From NCBI GenBank assembly GCA_020050685.1, contig JAGVKG010000062.1, forward strand, positions 1 through 32,272: a DNA stretch of 32,272 bases. The letters are read 5' to 3'. Positions 8,006 through 16,124 of this stretch are shown in pieces; within the stretch, counting starts at the first letter, position 1, and each line of letters starts with the position of its first letter. The position numbers were made by a program, and so were the translations under genes. The notes beneath the pieces were generated by a model. That model ran no database searches. It was not told the origin of the DNA and worked only from the letters and a program-made list of their open reading frames with translations. The DNA is from Candidatus Obscuribacterales bacterium (GTDB lineage Bacteria; Cyanobacteriota; Vampirovibrionia; Obscuribacterales; Obscuribacteraceae).

Positions 8006-8088
8006 AATTTGCTCCCGGAATCTGATTCCCTAAATGCTTGCCAATAACCAAGAACACAAAACTTAGCATTTACCACTCGCTCGGGTTA

Positions 8089-8117
8089 TAGACATCCGAC
8101 TGTCAAGAACTTAGGAT
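8089..8117 (+). promoter_or_regulatory. Candidate promoter of the 8167 gene
   Basis: TAGACA (8089-8094), a 17-base spacer and TAGGAT (8112-8117), about 50 bases before the ATG at 8167. Spacing is ideal, but both boxes carry mismatches. Confidence 0.4.
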
Positions 8118-8166
8118 AAATTTAGATCTATTTTTGTGCAGATGTCAAAAGAAAGGCTGGGCTGTC

Positions 8167-8412
8167 ATGGCTGATACAGAAAACGAATTGCTTAAAGAAG
8201 TTCAAACTCTCAGATGGGCGCTTACCTTACTGACGGTGGTTACCCTGGGAACCTTGCTTTATGCAATCAGTGCCATTTCCCAGCAGACCGTAGCAGTACT
8301 TGACCAAGTAACTGAGCTAAAGGTTATGGCTGAAGCCATCAATGGCAAACTCCGTTCCGGCGCAAACGTCGAGAACACTATGGCTAGTCAAACCCTCCCC
8401 AGGAAGAGATAG
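8167..8412 (+). CDS. Small one-helix membrane protein, function unknown
   Basis: An 81-residue protein from the ATG at 8167, which has AAAGG about 12 bases upstream. The frame is open from a TTG at 8134, but that start lacks a ribosome site. After a short acidic N-terminus (ENELLKEVQ), residues about 17-38 (WALTLLTVVTLGTLLYAISA) form one transmembrane helix, followed by a helix of mixed charge and a basic end. Likely topology is N-terminus in the cytoplasm. No family is recognised. It starts the plus-strand run leading to holA, about 77 bases downstream. Confidence 0.65.
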   Translation: MADTENELLKEVQTLRWALTLLTVVTLGTLLYAISAISQQTVAVLDQVTELKVMAEAINGKLRSGANVENTMASQTLPRKR

Positions 8413-8461
8413 TCTTTCACTTCTATTTTTTTAGCCTGAAACAGGCACGAAGCTGGCAGAA

Positions 8462-8467
8462 TATAAT
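8462..8467 (+). promoter_or_regulatory. -10 box upstream of holA
   Basis: A perfect TATAAT 22 bases before the GTG start of holA. No -35 close to consensus lies at the right distance, so only the -10 is called. A short perfect hairpin (GCCTG-AAA-CAGGC, about 8434-8446) sits upstream without a U-tract. Confidence 0.35.
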
Positions 8468-8489
8468 TATCTGCAAGTGAGGATATCTT

Positions 8490-9545
8490 GTGCCTGTTTT
8501 GCTTTTTGCTGGTGAAGAAGACTTTCTTTTGGCTCGACGCGTAAACGAGCTGAAAGCAGAGCTGGTCGACCCGGCATATGCTGCCTTCAACTATGTCCGC
8601 TTAGAAAACCCGCCTGTAGAAGAAATTATTGACATGGCCGGCAGTCTGCCTTTCGGCCCGAGCAATAAATTGATCTTGATTGAACGTTGCGAGTTATTCC
8701 ACAAAAAGCGCGCTGCTTCTGGCAAGGAAGCAGAACCAAGTAAAAAATCTGCTGCCAAAGATCTTTCCACCGAATTTGAACAAGCCTTATCGCAAGTAGC
8801 AGACAACACATATTTCTTATTTGTTTGCCCCTACAATTTTGATAAGACTTTGAAGCTTTCCAAGGCGATTGAAAAACATGCAAAGCTTGTGGACTTCCCC
8901 AAGCAAAAATATTATGTCGGCTCGCGCAATCCTCAGTTGGAAACATGGTGCCGCAAGGAAGCACACGCATTTGGTGCCACCATTGCCGACGATGCGATTC
9001 ATTATCTTTTGGAGAGCACTGAAGCCAATCTTCGTTATGTATCTAAAGAAATCGAAAAGGCCGCCACGTACATTTTACCGGGCAAACAAATAACCTTGGC
9101 CCATGTGACGGAATTAGCCAGTCATACGAGCCACATATTTGCTTTCATAGATCAGTGGGCGAGCAATCAGCCCGCCCTGGCACTAAAGAGTTTGAATGAA
9201 TTGACAGCAAAGCAATCAGCAATGCCCTTAATCGCCACAATGCAAACCACTCTCAGCCGCTGGATTGAATTGAAGATTGAAGCAGAAAAAATCATTGCCA
9301 AGCAACCGGTCAGTCCCGGCATGGCCAGACGCAGCAATATGGTGAGCACACCAGAGCTGGCCAAAAAAATTGCTTGGGAAACCAAATCACAGCCATTTTT
9401 AATTGAAAAGGATTTAGCGCGCATTTCCGGACTAACGCTTGAGTGGCTCATGGAGAAACGCATAAAGTTGTGTGAATTGGAAAATGCCATTAAAACAGGT
9501 CAAATGCCAGACAATCATGCTCTTGCCTTACTAATCGCGTCATAA
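8490..9545 (+). CDS. holA: DNA polymerase III delta subunit
   Basis: The clamp-loader delta subunit, which opens the beta sliding clamp. At 351 residues it has the normal length. It begins with the typical PVLLFAGEEDFLLARRVNEL strand-helix, then a SLPFGPSNKLILIERCELF stretch. The middle region (ETWCRKEAHAFGATIADDAIHYLLESTEANLRYVSKEIEKAATYI) matches the AAA+-like lid of delta, and the C-terminal part from about residue 215 (FAFIDQWASNQPALALKSLNEL) is the collar domain. The start is a GTG with GAGG about 7 bases upstream. The LOG gene follows 45 bases later on the same strand. Sequence is divergent from E. coli HolA, as is usual, but the order of segments is clear. Confidence 0.88.
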   Translation: MPVLLFAGEEDFLLARRVNELKAELVDPAYAAFNYVRLENPPVEEIIDMAGSLPFGPSNKLILIERCELFHKKRAASGKEAEPSKKSAAKDLSTEFEQALSQVADNTYFLFVCPYNFDKTLKLSKAIEKHAKLVDFPKQKYYVGSRNPQLETWCRKEAHAFGATIADDAIHYLLESTEANLRYVSKEIEKAATYILPGKQITLAHVTELASHTSHIFAFIDQWASNQPALALKSLNELTAKQSAMPLIATMQTTLSRWIELKIEAEKIIAKQPVSPGMARRSNMVSTPELAKKIAWETKSQPFLIEKDLARISGLTLEWLMEKRIKLCELENAIKTGQMPDNHALALLIAS

Positions 9546-9590
9546 TTAGGGAAGTCGGAACTAAGGCAAGTCGTTAGGAATCAGAATTAT

Positions 9591-10301
9591 ATGAATGAAA
9601 CCAGATATGTATTGGACGAGATTACAGCAAAGGATACATGGCGCATCTTCCGCATAATCTCCGAGCTTGTCGACGGCTTTGATGCATTATCGACAATCGG
9701 TCCGGCAGTTTCTATTTTCGGATCCGCACGCTGCCAGGAAGGTGATTCCGAATATGTCATGGCAGAACAACTGGCCAAGAAATTGGCTGAACGAGGCTTT
9801 GCCATTATTACGGGCGGCGGACCAGGAATTATGGAAGCCGGCAACCGCGGTGCGCAGGCGGGTGGCGGCAAGTCTATTGGCTTGAATATTCGTCTGCCAC
9901 AAGAGCAAGCACCGAACCGCTATCAAGATGTCTCTCTTGACTTTCGCTACTTTTTTATCCGCAAGTTGATGTTTATCAAGTACGCCATGGCATTCATCAT
10001 CATGCCCGGTGGCTTTGGCAGCTTTGACGAACTATTCGAAGCCCTGACACTGATCCAAACTAAAAGGATCAAACGTTTTCCACTTTACTTGGTCGACAGC
10101 AACTATTGGACTCCTCTTGTAAATTGGCTTTCCACTGATGTTTTGAAAGCAGGCTTCATTTCGCCTTCAGATCTAAAATTATTCCGCCTGGTTGATAACT
10201 TGGACGAGCTGGTTGATTTCATTTCCTGGTGTGAGAGAGAAAAATGCTGGGAGTTTCCTGATGACAAGCTGGATGGGATTCAGCCCGGCAAGTCCCTTTG
10301 A
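9591..10301 (+). CDS. LOG-family (lysine decarboxylase-like) nucleotide phosphoribohydrolase
   Basis: A Rossmann-like LOG/YvdD-family protein of 236 residues. Family members release a base from nucleoside 5'-monophosphates, and some make cytokinins. Features seen: VSIFGSARCQEGD (about 40-53), the phosphate-binding IITGGGPGIMEAGNRGA (about 72-88), FFIRKLMFIKYA with the paired Arg124 and Lys125, and PGGFGSFDELFE (139-150). The last corresponds to the PGGxGTxxE catalytic motif, with Ser in place of the usual Thr and Glu147 present. The C-terminal 40 residues extend beyond the core. The ATG at 9591 has AGGAA about 12 bases upstream. Substrate cannot be read from sequence. A 162-base gap with a -10 box separates it from etfB. 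Confidence 0.88.
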   Translation: MNETRYVLDEITAKDTWRIFRIISELVDGFDALSTIGPAVSIFGSARCQEGDSEYVMAEQLAKKLAERGFAIITGGGPGIMEAGNRGAQAGGGKSIGLNIRLPQEQAPNRYQDVSLDFRYFFIRKLMFIKYAMAFIIMPGGFGSFDELFEALTLIQTKRIKRFPLYLVDSNYWTPLVNWLSTDVLKAGFISPSDLKLFRLVDNLDELVDFISWCEREKCWEFPDDKLDGIQPGKSL

Positions 10302-10353
10302 AATCTCTTAAGCCTATTTAAATTCAAATTAGCCGAACTTCCCGCCACGGCTC

Positions 10354-10376
10354 GCCAATGTTTTCTATAATTTGGC
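10354..10376 (+). promoter_or_regulatory. Candidate etfBA promoter with flanking inverted repeat
   Basis: A perfect TATAAT (10366-10371) lies between the arms GCCAA (10354-10358) and TTGGC (10372-10376), so a protein bound to the repeat would cover the -10. No good -35 is visible, which would suit an activator-dependent promoter. The roughly 90-base leader before etfB is GC-rich and can fold: a GAGCGCTC palindrome, then GAGCG pairing with CGCTC around a CGCG-AGCC-CGCG hairpin. Confidence 0.42.
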
Positions 10377-10463
10377 AAGAGATGAGAGCGCTCAGCCAAT
10401 TTAGGTTGCAAGAGCGCGAGCCCGCGCCTTTAGGCACGCTCAAGCCCAACAGGAGGAAATTCC

Positions 10464-11246
10464 TTGAAGATCGCCGTTTGCATCAAAGCCGTGCCAGACA
10501 CGGAAACCAAAATCAAAGTTGCTGCCGATAATAAGAACATCGACTTTGCCGATGTCAGATTCATCACTAGTCCATATGATGAGTTCGCAATTGAAGAAGC
10601 ACTCAAACTAAAGGAAAAACTGGGCGGCGAAACAACTGTGTTTTCGCTTGGAGGTTTAGAAGCAGCGGAAGTCTTGAGAGATGCCTTGGCTCGCGGCATG
10701 GATAATGCTGTGCACTTGAAAGACGAGAGCTTTGTTAACCTGGATCCACTTTCTGTCGGCAAGGCTTTGGCCGCTGCCATCAAAGACGGTGGCTTCGATG
10801 CAGTATTTTGTGGTCAGCAAGGAGTGGGTGGTGATAACAGTCAGGTGCCAGCAATTCTTGCCGAATTGCTTGCTCTGCCACAAGCAACCTTGGTTGTGAA
10901 ACTAGAAATCACCGATAGCAAGTTCAGAGCTGAGCGTGAAATTGAAGGCGCACATGAATTTGTCGAAGGCACATTGCCAGCAGTATTTTCTGCTCAAAAG
11001 GGATTGAATGAACCACGTTATCCATCTATTAAAGGTGTGATGGCGGCTCGCAGAAAAGAAATCGCCACCAAGGATGCACAAGCACTCGGACTGGCTGGCA
11101 AAATTGGCAAAGACAACTGCAAGATGATAATCCGCGAGGTAACTCCGCCACCAGCTCGTCCGCAAGGCCGCTTGATTGAAGGCGATGCTGATACACAAGC
11201 AAAAACATTGGTCGAACTGTTGCGCAACGAAGCACAAGTGATCTAG
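10464..11246 (+). CDS. etfB: Electron transfer flavoprotein beta subunit
   Basis: Small ETF subunit (FixA/EtfB family), 260 residues, which with EtfA carries electrons from acyl-CoA and other flavin dehydrogenases. The N-terminal KIAVCIKAVPDTETKIKV strand, SPYDEFAIEEALKLKE, the LARGMDNAVHL segment and the nucleotide-loop region VFCGQQGVGGDNSQVPAILAE are all typical. The C-terminal region contains the ETF-beta signature (VEGTLPAVFSAQKGLNEPRYPSIKGVMAA). Translation starts at TTG, with a consensus AGGAGG seven bases before it. The gene pairs with etfA about 90 bases downstream. The acyl-CoA dehydrogenase at 30092 is a possible electron donor elsewhere in the window. Whether the pair is of the bifurcating kind cannot be decided by eye. 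Confidence 0.94.
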   Translation: MKIAVCIKAVPDTETKIKVAADNKNIDFADVRFITSPYDEFAIEEALKLKEKLGGETTVFSLGGLEAAEVLRDALARGMDNAVHLKDESFVNLDPLSVGKALAAAIKDGGFDAVFCGQQGVGGDNSQVPAILAELLALPQATLVVKLEITDSKFRAEREIEGAHEFVEGTLPAVFSAQKGLNEPRYPSIKGVMAARRKEIATKDAQALGLAGKIGKDNCKMIIREVTPPPARPQGRLIEGDADTQAKTLVELLRNEAQVI

Positions 11247-11333
11247 TAGGGGCGGAAATTCATACACAAAGTTTCGCCGCCCTCAGCGATGCATAAGATT
11301 TTCAAAGAGGACTTGTCCTCACAAGGAGAAAAA

Positions 11334-12317
11334 ATGTCTCAAAATATTTTGGTTTTCATTGAACAGCGCGCAGGACAAATCCGCAAGTCTAGCTTAGAAG
11401 CACTTTCGGAAGCACGCCGTCAAGCTAAAACCACATCAAGCCAAATACAAGCTGTAGTGATTGGTGCAAACATCAAACCATTAGCAGCTCAATTGCACAA
11501 ATACAAACCAAACAAGATAGTACTAATTGACGGCGAAGCTTATGCCAATTATTCGACCGAGGGTTACACGCAAGCGCTGGCAGAAGCAATTAAAAAAGAA
11601 AATCCGGCATATGTTTTTGCTGCACACACTTCCATGGCTAAAGATCTCATGCCACGTGTAGCAACCCGCTTGGATGCTCCGCTGGCATCTGATGTTGTCG
11701 AGCTAAAAAACGAAGCCGGAAAGATTTTGGCAGTCAGACCAATGTATTCCGGCAAAGTTTATGGCACAGTGGAATTCACTTCGCCACAAGCATTTTTGAC
11801 TTTGCGCCCCAATCGCTTTGAGGCCTCCGAATCAACAAATGGTGGCGATGTTGCTCAAGAAGATTTTGCACCAGCACAGGCAAATATCCGCGCCAAGGTT
11901 GTGGAAACTCATGCCGCAACCGGACAAAAAATTGAATTGAGTGAAGCACCAATTATTGTTTCTGGCGGACGTGGTATCAAGGGACCAGAGAACTGGGCAA
12001 TGTTGCAAGAGCTTTGCGATGTCCTCGGTGCCGCTCTCGGCGCTTCACGCGCTGTTGTTGATGCCGGCTGGATTGATCACGGGCACCAAGTTGGTCAAAC
12101 CGGCAAAACAGTTAGTCCGCAACTTTACATTGCTTGCGGTATTTCTGGCGCCATTCAACATTTGGCCGGTATGAGTTCTTCGAAAGTGATTGTGGCAATC
12201 AACAAAGATGCTGATGCACCAATCTTCAAATCTGCCACTTACGGATTAGTTGGTGACGTATTTGAAATTGTCCCCAAAGTGACAGAAGAATTGCGCAAGC
12301 TCAATTTGGGTAGTTAA
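11334..12317 (+). CDS. etfA: Electron transfer flavoprotein alpha subunit
   Basis: Large ETF subunit (FixB/EtfA family), 327 residues from the ATG at 11334, which has AGGAG 8 bases upstream. An in-frame ATG at 11289 would add 15 residues without a ribosome site. The N-terminal domain starts NILVFIEQRAGQIRKSSLEALSEA. The C-terminal FAD-binding domain is well kept: a GGRGIKGPENW segment, LGASRAVVDAGWIDHGHQVGQTGKTVSPQLYIACGISGAIQHLAGM, then VIVAINKDADAPIFKSATYGLVGD. The flavin should bind here at the interface with EtfB. crcB follows after only 7 bases, so etfB, etfA, crcB and the DUF190 gene probably share one transcript. Confidence 0.94.
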   Translation: MSQNILVFIEQRAGQIRKSSLEALSEARRQAKTTSSQIQAVVIGANIKPLAAQLHKYKPNKIVLIDGEAYANYSTEGYTQALAEAIKKENPAYVFAAHTSMAKDLMPRVATRLDAPLASDVVELKNEAGKILAVRPMYSGKVYGTVEFTSPQAFLTLRPNRFEASESTNGGDVAQEDFAPAQANIRAKVVETHAATGQKIELSEAPIIVSGGRGIKGPENWAMLQELCDVLGAALGASRAVVDAGWIDHGHQVGQTGKTVSPQLYIACGISGAIQHLAGMSSSKVIVAINKDADAPIFKSATYGLVGDVFEIVPKVTEELRKLNLGS

Positions 12318-12324
12318 GTTAGCA

Positions 12325-12702
12325 ATGAACTTTCTGCTCATTGGTTTAGGTGGTGGCATTGGTGCTATTTGCCGATATCTCATGGTGATTGGCTGCCAAC
12401 GCTTAGCTAATGGTTGGTATTTCCCAATTGGCACTCTGGTCGTCAATATCAGCGGCTGCTTCCTGATCGGATTGTTAGCGGGACTTTCCGAATATCGCGG
12501 CTTATTTGGATCGGATGCACGCTTATTCTTGTTAGTCGGACTTCTAGGCGGCTACACAACATTTTCCAGTTTTGGCTATGAGACTTTTCAACTCTTGCGT
12601 GACGGCCAACTCTGGCCCGCTCTCATTAATGGCGGCGCTCAACTGGCCTTAGGCATAATTGGAGTTTGGTTCGGAAACGCAGCAGCGCGCGCACTATCTT
12701 AA
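12325..12702 (+). CDS. crcB: Fluc/CrcB fluoride ion channel
   Basis: A 125-residue, four-helix membrane protein of the CrcB/Fluc family, which exports fluoride as a dual-topology dimer. Motifs seen: GLGGGIGAICRY at the first helix, GTLVVNISGCFLIGLL with the conserved pore Asn, and GLLGGYTTFSSFGYE with the conserved GGxTTFSSF containing the pore Phe residues and the central Na-binding Gly-Thr segment. The fourth helix spans about 100-121. It begins 7 bases after etfA with no strong ribosome site of its own, suggesting coupled translation. No fluoride riboswitch is visible upstream. A DUF190 protein, a frequent neighbour of crcB, comes next. Confidence 0.93.
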   Translation: MNFLLIGLGGGIGAICRYLMVIGCQRLANGWYFPIGTLVVNISGCFLIGLLAGLSEYRGLFGSDARLFLLVGLLGGYTTFSSFGYETFQLLRDGQLWPALINGGAQLALGIIGVWFGNAAARALS

Positions 12703-12739
12703 GTGGTGTCGCTCATTTAAAGAAAGGATAGTACACAAC

Positions 12740-13078
12740 ATGCTACCAACCGAAGGGCACTTGTTGAGAATCTTTATCGGTGAATCGGACAAGCACACAG
12801 GCATGCCGCTTTACAAATGGATTGTGCGCAAGGCAAAAGAACAAGGATTGGCCGGTTGTACAGTCATCCGCGGTATCGAAGGCTTTGGTGCCGCCTCGAC
12901 CATTCATGCAGCCAGCTTTCTGGAATTGTCCACTGATTTGCCGATTATCATTGAAATTGTTGATACCCTAGAAAAAATCGATGCATTCTTGCCGCTTGTT
13001 AATGAAGTGGTAAGCGATGGTTTGGTAACTGTGGAAAAAGCCAATATCAAGTTCTATCGCACCAAGAAGAAATCATAG
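12740..13078 (+). CDS. DUF190 family protein
   Basis: A 112-residue soluble protein of the DUF190 (PF02641) family, which has a PII-like ferredoxin fold. Seen: GHLLRIFIGESDKHTGMPLYKWIVRKAKEQGLAGCTVIRGIEGFGA, the diagnostic stretch (RIFIGE, H/P-LY, AGaTV-RG--GFG), then LPIIIEIVDTLEKIDAFLP and a last strand. The start is the ATG at 12740 with AAAGGA upstream; the longer open frame from 12659 overlaps crcB and is not credible. DUF190 proteins often sit beside crcB and are thought to regulate or assist fluoride handling; the mechanism is not established. It closes the plus-strand run; the next gene is convergent. Confidence 0.88.
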   Translation: MLPTEGHLLRIFIGESDKHTGMPLYKWIVRKAKEQGLAGCTVIRGIEGFGAASTIHAASFLELSTDLPIIIEIVDTLEKIDAFLPLVNEVVSDGLVTVEKANIKFYRTKKKS

Positions 13079-13104
13079 CCTGATACTCTCACAGCAGTCT
13101 ATCG

Positions 13105-14496
13105 CTAGCCTTCGAGTGCCGATTCCATCTCATCCAATTTCTTCAGCCTGTCTTGCAAAATTTGATTTGGCATCATATTGTTTTTACGTAACTTGCGATC
13201 GGACCATTCGCGCTTGGCCTGAATGCGCAAGTTGTCTACAAGAGACCAGGCAGTTCCAGACATATAAGAAACACCACCTGTGCCAATCAATATGTTGGTC
13301 ATGCGCACATCGTTGTGATACTTATATCCAGCAACAGTAAAACAAATACCATTAGCCAATTTTGAACCACCGACCAGCGTACCGGTAAGAATATTTTCGG
13401 TGGCAGCTAAGTTTCCGGCCCGGACTGCCTTCGTAGATGATTGCAGTTGCGAAAGAAAAGTATTGCGATGATCATCATACAAAGCCAAGCGATTGACCAT
13501 ACTATCGCTTAGATCAGATTGGTAAGCTTGCGCTCGGCATAGCCTTTGCAAATCCGTTTGATCAGAATCAAGTTTCTTGAGGGCTTCGAGGTTGCAACCT
13601 GTGACACACTTTTTAATTCGCCACTTATCATAAGCACCATAAGCCATACCGGTGGCTCGACTGAGAAGCGGTGCGGCAACAATAAGAGCGCCGGATATGG
13701 TTGTACAAATACCGGCTGGTGCATTGATCTTGCGATTGCGTTTAGCAATTGCCGCACTGGCAGCAATGTTTCCTACGGCACCAGTGGTATTTTTGGCAAT
13801 ATCAAACAAATAAAGCGATTGTTGGAAAGCCAAAAAGCGACGTGTACCAACATGGAAGGTAACAAACTCCATAAGCGTTAAGTCACGAATGTCTCTCAGA
13901 ATGCAACCTTCGCGCTCGGCAATTTTGGCAAGATTTGCAAAGCCAGACACTTGGGCAGATTGTTTTACCAAAGCATCGCGCTCGTCCAAAAGTTTATCGA
14001 TTTCCTGACGCAAACTAAGCACGTATTGTTTAGCCGCATTCGAGGAAAAACCTTGGCGGTTCGATTGCCACATATGAAAGACATTGATAGCGAATTCCAA
14101 TGCCGAGCCACCGGCACCAGTAAATTGACCGGCAATTTGCGGCGCCAAACCAGCTTGCAGTACATTTGGTCGGACAAGCTTGGGAGTCTTGATATTACTC
14201 ATACGCTCGGCAACCCCAACAATCAAACCAGCTTCTGTGGCTGCTGCATTGCCTTCTTGCGAAAGGAAATATCGCCAGCCTTTCCAGCGCCCTTGCTTGG
14301 CCACTTCCAAGCGATAGTGCAAGTTGAATCGCTCAAGCTTGATCAGTTTCAAAAGAATATCTTTGGTCAGGACTTCAATCCGCTCTTGTGCCTGTTGGGC
14401 ATCAACAGATTCAAATGCATGAGCGGGCAAAATTATAGAAGAACTAGTAAGCAAAAAACATAGCAATAGACAAATGGCTATATTCTTTTTGCTCAT
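13105..14496 (-). CDS. Exported protein of unknown function, coupled to mgtE
   Basis: A 463-residue protein with a clear signal peptide (MSKK, a hydrophobic core, then a PAHA site at about 27). The mature part is largely helical and charged, with a Lys/Glu-rich N-terminal stretch and a possible coiled coil (about 170-190, SLRQEIDKLLDERDALVKQ). It has three weakly hydrophobic Gly/Ala-rich segments near residues 255-280, 370-395 and 405-425 that could insert into or lie on a membrane. Three cysteines (CVTGC and LC) cluster near 300-325. Its ATG overlaps the mgtE stop by ATGA, so translation is coupled and the two probably act together or are at least made together. I recognise no family. Confidence 0.75.
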   Translation of the reverse strand: MSKKNIAICLLLCFLLTSSSIILPAHAFESVDAQQAQERIEVLTKDILLKLIKLERFNLHYRLEVAKQGRWKGWRYFLSQEGNAAATEAGLIVGVAERMSNIKTPKLVRPNVLQAGLAPQIAGQFTGAGGSALEFAINVFHMWQSNRQGFSSNAAKQYVLSLRQEIDKLLDERDALVKQSAQVSGFANLAKIAEREGCILRDIRDLTLMEFVTFHVGTRRFLAFQQSLYLFDIAKNTTGAVGNIAASAAIAKRNRKINAPAGICTTISGALIVAAPLLSRATGMAYGAYDKWRIKKCVTGCNLEALKKLDSDQTDLQRLCRAQAYQSDLSDSMVNRLALYDDHRNTFLSQLQSSTKAVRAGNLAATENILTGTLVGGSKLANGICFTVAGYKYHNDVRMTNILIGTGGVSYMSGTAWSLVDNLRIQAKREWSDRKLRKNNMMPNQILQDRLKKLDEMESALEG

Positions 14497-15959
14497 AAGA
14501 GTGTCCCCTTAAGCAGCAAATTGGCGACAGAAAAATAAATCACCAGGCCGGTCACATCAACTAAGGTTGCCACAAATGGTGTGGAAGCAGAGGCAGGGTC
14601 GAAACCAGCTCTTCTTAAGACCAGAGGCAAAAGCGATCCGGTAATACAACCCCAAACAACTACGCCAATTAAACTAACTGCCACTGTCAAGCCAATCAAC
14701 AAGTATTGACTGCCAAAGCAATGAAAACAATGCTGCCAAATCACCACACGAGCCAAACCCAAAATCGCCAGAATCGCACCGAGAGCTAGACCACCAATTA
14801 CTTCTCGCCGCATTACCTTCCACCAGTCGCGCAAATGCAGCTCACCCAGCGCCATTGCCCGGATGACCAAAGTCGAGGCTTGCGATCCGGCATTGCCGCC
14901 ACTGGAAATAATCAGCGGGATAAAGAGAGCCAAAACTACGGCTTTAGAAATTTGATCTTGGAAATGCCCCATGGCATTGGCTGTCAAAAGTTCGCCAATA
15001 AAAAGAATCGTCAACCAACCGGCACGTTTTTTGATCATCTCCAAAATACTAATGCGCAAATAAGGAGATTGAAATGCTTGCACACCACCAATTTTTTGAA
15101 TGTCTTCCGTTGCTTCTTCTTCCACGACATCGACGATATCGTCAATCGTGACAATACCTTTCATGCAATTGCCATCATCAACAACCGGAATGGCAATGAG
15201 ATTATGTCGAGCAAACAAGTGACCCAATTCTTCTTGGTCGGTATTTTCTTGAGCAACAATCAAGTCCGTATGCATGATTGTCGAAATCAATTGATCAGGC
15301 GGCGAAATAAATAACTCACGCAAAGAAATTACACCGAGCAGTTCTTGTTCACAGCCCAGAACATAAATGTAATAAATGGTTTCTACATGATCCAAAGCTT
15401 GCTGGCGTACATAGCTAATTGCCTCAGCCACGCTCATTTCCGCACGTGCACGCACGTAACGTGGATTCATCAGACCGCCGGCCACATCGTCTTTGTAAGC
15501 TAAAAGCGCCGAGACGACATTGTGGTTTGCATGGTCAAGTAAATCCAAAAGATCTTTGCGCTCCGCATCCACGGCTTGTTGAATCACGTCAGCCGCATCA
15601 TCTGGTGCAAGCAGACGCAACCAAAGTCGACGTTCGGCTAAATCAGCACTTAAAACAATGGTGGCTTGATCTTCAGAGCTCAAATCAAGAAACAATTCTT
15701 GCGCATCAGCAAAATCCAAAGCGCGGAAAGCAGAAAGCCGTTCTTCTTCCGTCAAATCTTTCCAAATACTGTGCAGGTGGCTTGCCCGACAAAGCGGTGC
15801 GGCAGTTTCGCTGAAATTACCAGGCAAAAATTCCGGCTCCAATGTTCTTGGCGCCAAATTTAAATTCTCAGCCGAAAGAAAATCACCAGACGAATGTGGC
15901 TTGCTCAAAGTAGCCACGCCGTGATTTCTCTCTTCTTTTGGTTCCTCGAGTACGGACAT
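14493..15959 (-). CDS. mgtE: MgtE-type magnesium transporter
   Basis: A 488-residue homodimeric Mg2+ channel of the MgtE/SLC41 family. An N-terminal extension of about 60 residues precedes the MgtE N domain (about 65-165, helical, with DAQELFLDLSSEDQA). Two CBS domains follow (about 165-225 and 228-290; the second contains AIPVVDDGNCMKGIVTIDDIVDVVEEE). The membrane domain (300-488) has the pore signature SSGGNAGSQASTLVIRAMALGE and ends ASTPFVATLVDVTGLVIYF, where Asp468 matches the conserved ion-site Asp. By family knowledge Mg2+ bound between N and CBS domains closes the pore. The upstream region shows no M-box riboswitch. It is followed by an ATGA-overlapping exported protein. Confidence 0.95.
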   Translation of the reverse strand: MSVLEEPKEERNHGVATLSKPHSSGDFLSAENLNLAPRTLEPEFLPGNFSETAAPLCRASHLHSIWKDLTEEERLSAFRALDFADAQELFLDLSSEDQATIVLSADLAERRLWLRLLAPDDAADVIQQAVDAERKDLLDLLDHANHNVVSALLAYKDDVAGGLMNPRYVRARAEMSVAEAISYVRQQALDHVETIYYIYVLGCEQELLGVISLRELFISPPDQLISTIMHTDLIVAQENTDQEELGHLFARHNLIAIPVVDDGNCMKGIVTIDDIVDVVEEEATEDIQKIGGVQAFQSPYLRISILEMIKKRAGWLTILFIGELLTANAMGHFQDQISKAVVLALFIPLIISSGGNAGSQASTLVIRAMALGELHLRDWWKVMRREVIGGLALGAILAILGLARVVIWQHCFHCFGSQYLLIGLTVAVSLIGVVVWGCITGSLLPLVLRRAGFDPASASTPFVATLVDVTGLVIYFSVANLLLKGTLL

Positions 15960-16118
15960 GACAACCGGATAAATAGATGGAATTTCAAAATTTCAGTATC
16001 TCCAAATCATACGCCTGGCCTATCTTTTATGTCTGAGATTCATTTCAAGAAGACCTTGCTGGGAAAAGATTTGTTGTCATCTGCAACCAAGAATTCCACC
16101 GGGCTAATGACTTCTATA

Positions 16119-16124
16119 TATAAT
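16119..16124 (+). promoter_or_regulatory. -10 box upstream of the phosphorelay cluster
   Basis: A perfect TATAAT within an AT-rich run about 120 bases before the chosen GTG start of the first multi-receiver gene. No acceptable -35 lies 16-18 bases upstream, so the call is tentative. The 283 bases between mgtE (-) and this gene (+) must hold both promoters. Confidence 0.3.

Noticed and set aside
8032..8071. AAATGCT...AGCATTT inverted repeat between gpmI and the 8167 gene
   Set aside because: Seven-base arms separated by 26 bases in an AT-rich region are easily expected by chance; resemblance to part of the hicAB operator is too short to use.
11289..11333. Longer N-terminus for EtfA
   Set aside because: The ATG at 11334 has AGGAG at good spacing and family proteins begin there; the upstream ATG has no ribosome site.
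12303..12325. Fluoride riboswitch before crcB
   Set aside because: Only 7 bases separate etfA and crcB, and the upstream coding sequence shows no crcB-motif pattern.
13951..14463. 170-codon plus-strand frame
   Set aside because: It is entirely antisense to the exported protein gene, whose signal peptide and coupling to mgtE are clear; the antisense product has no recognisable features.
14835..15314. 159-codon plus-strand frame
   Set aside because: Antisense to the CBS and membrane domains of mgtE, which is certain.
15960..16100. M-box or other Mg2+ riboswitch before mgtE
   Set aside because: The AT-rich leader is short and shows none of the long conserved stems expected.
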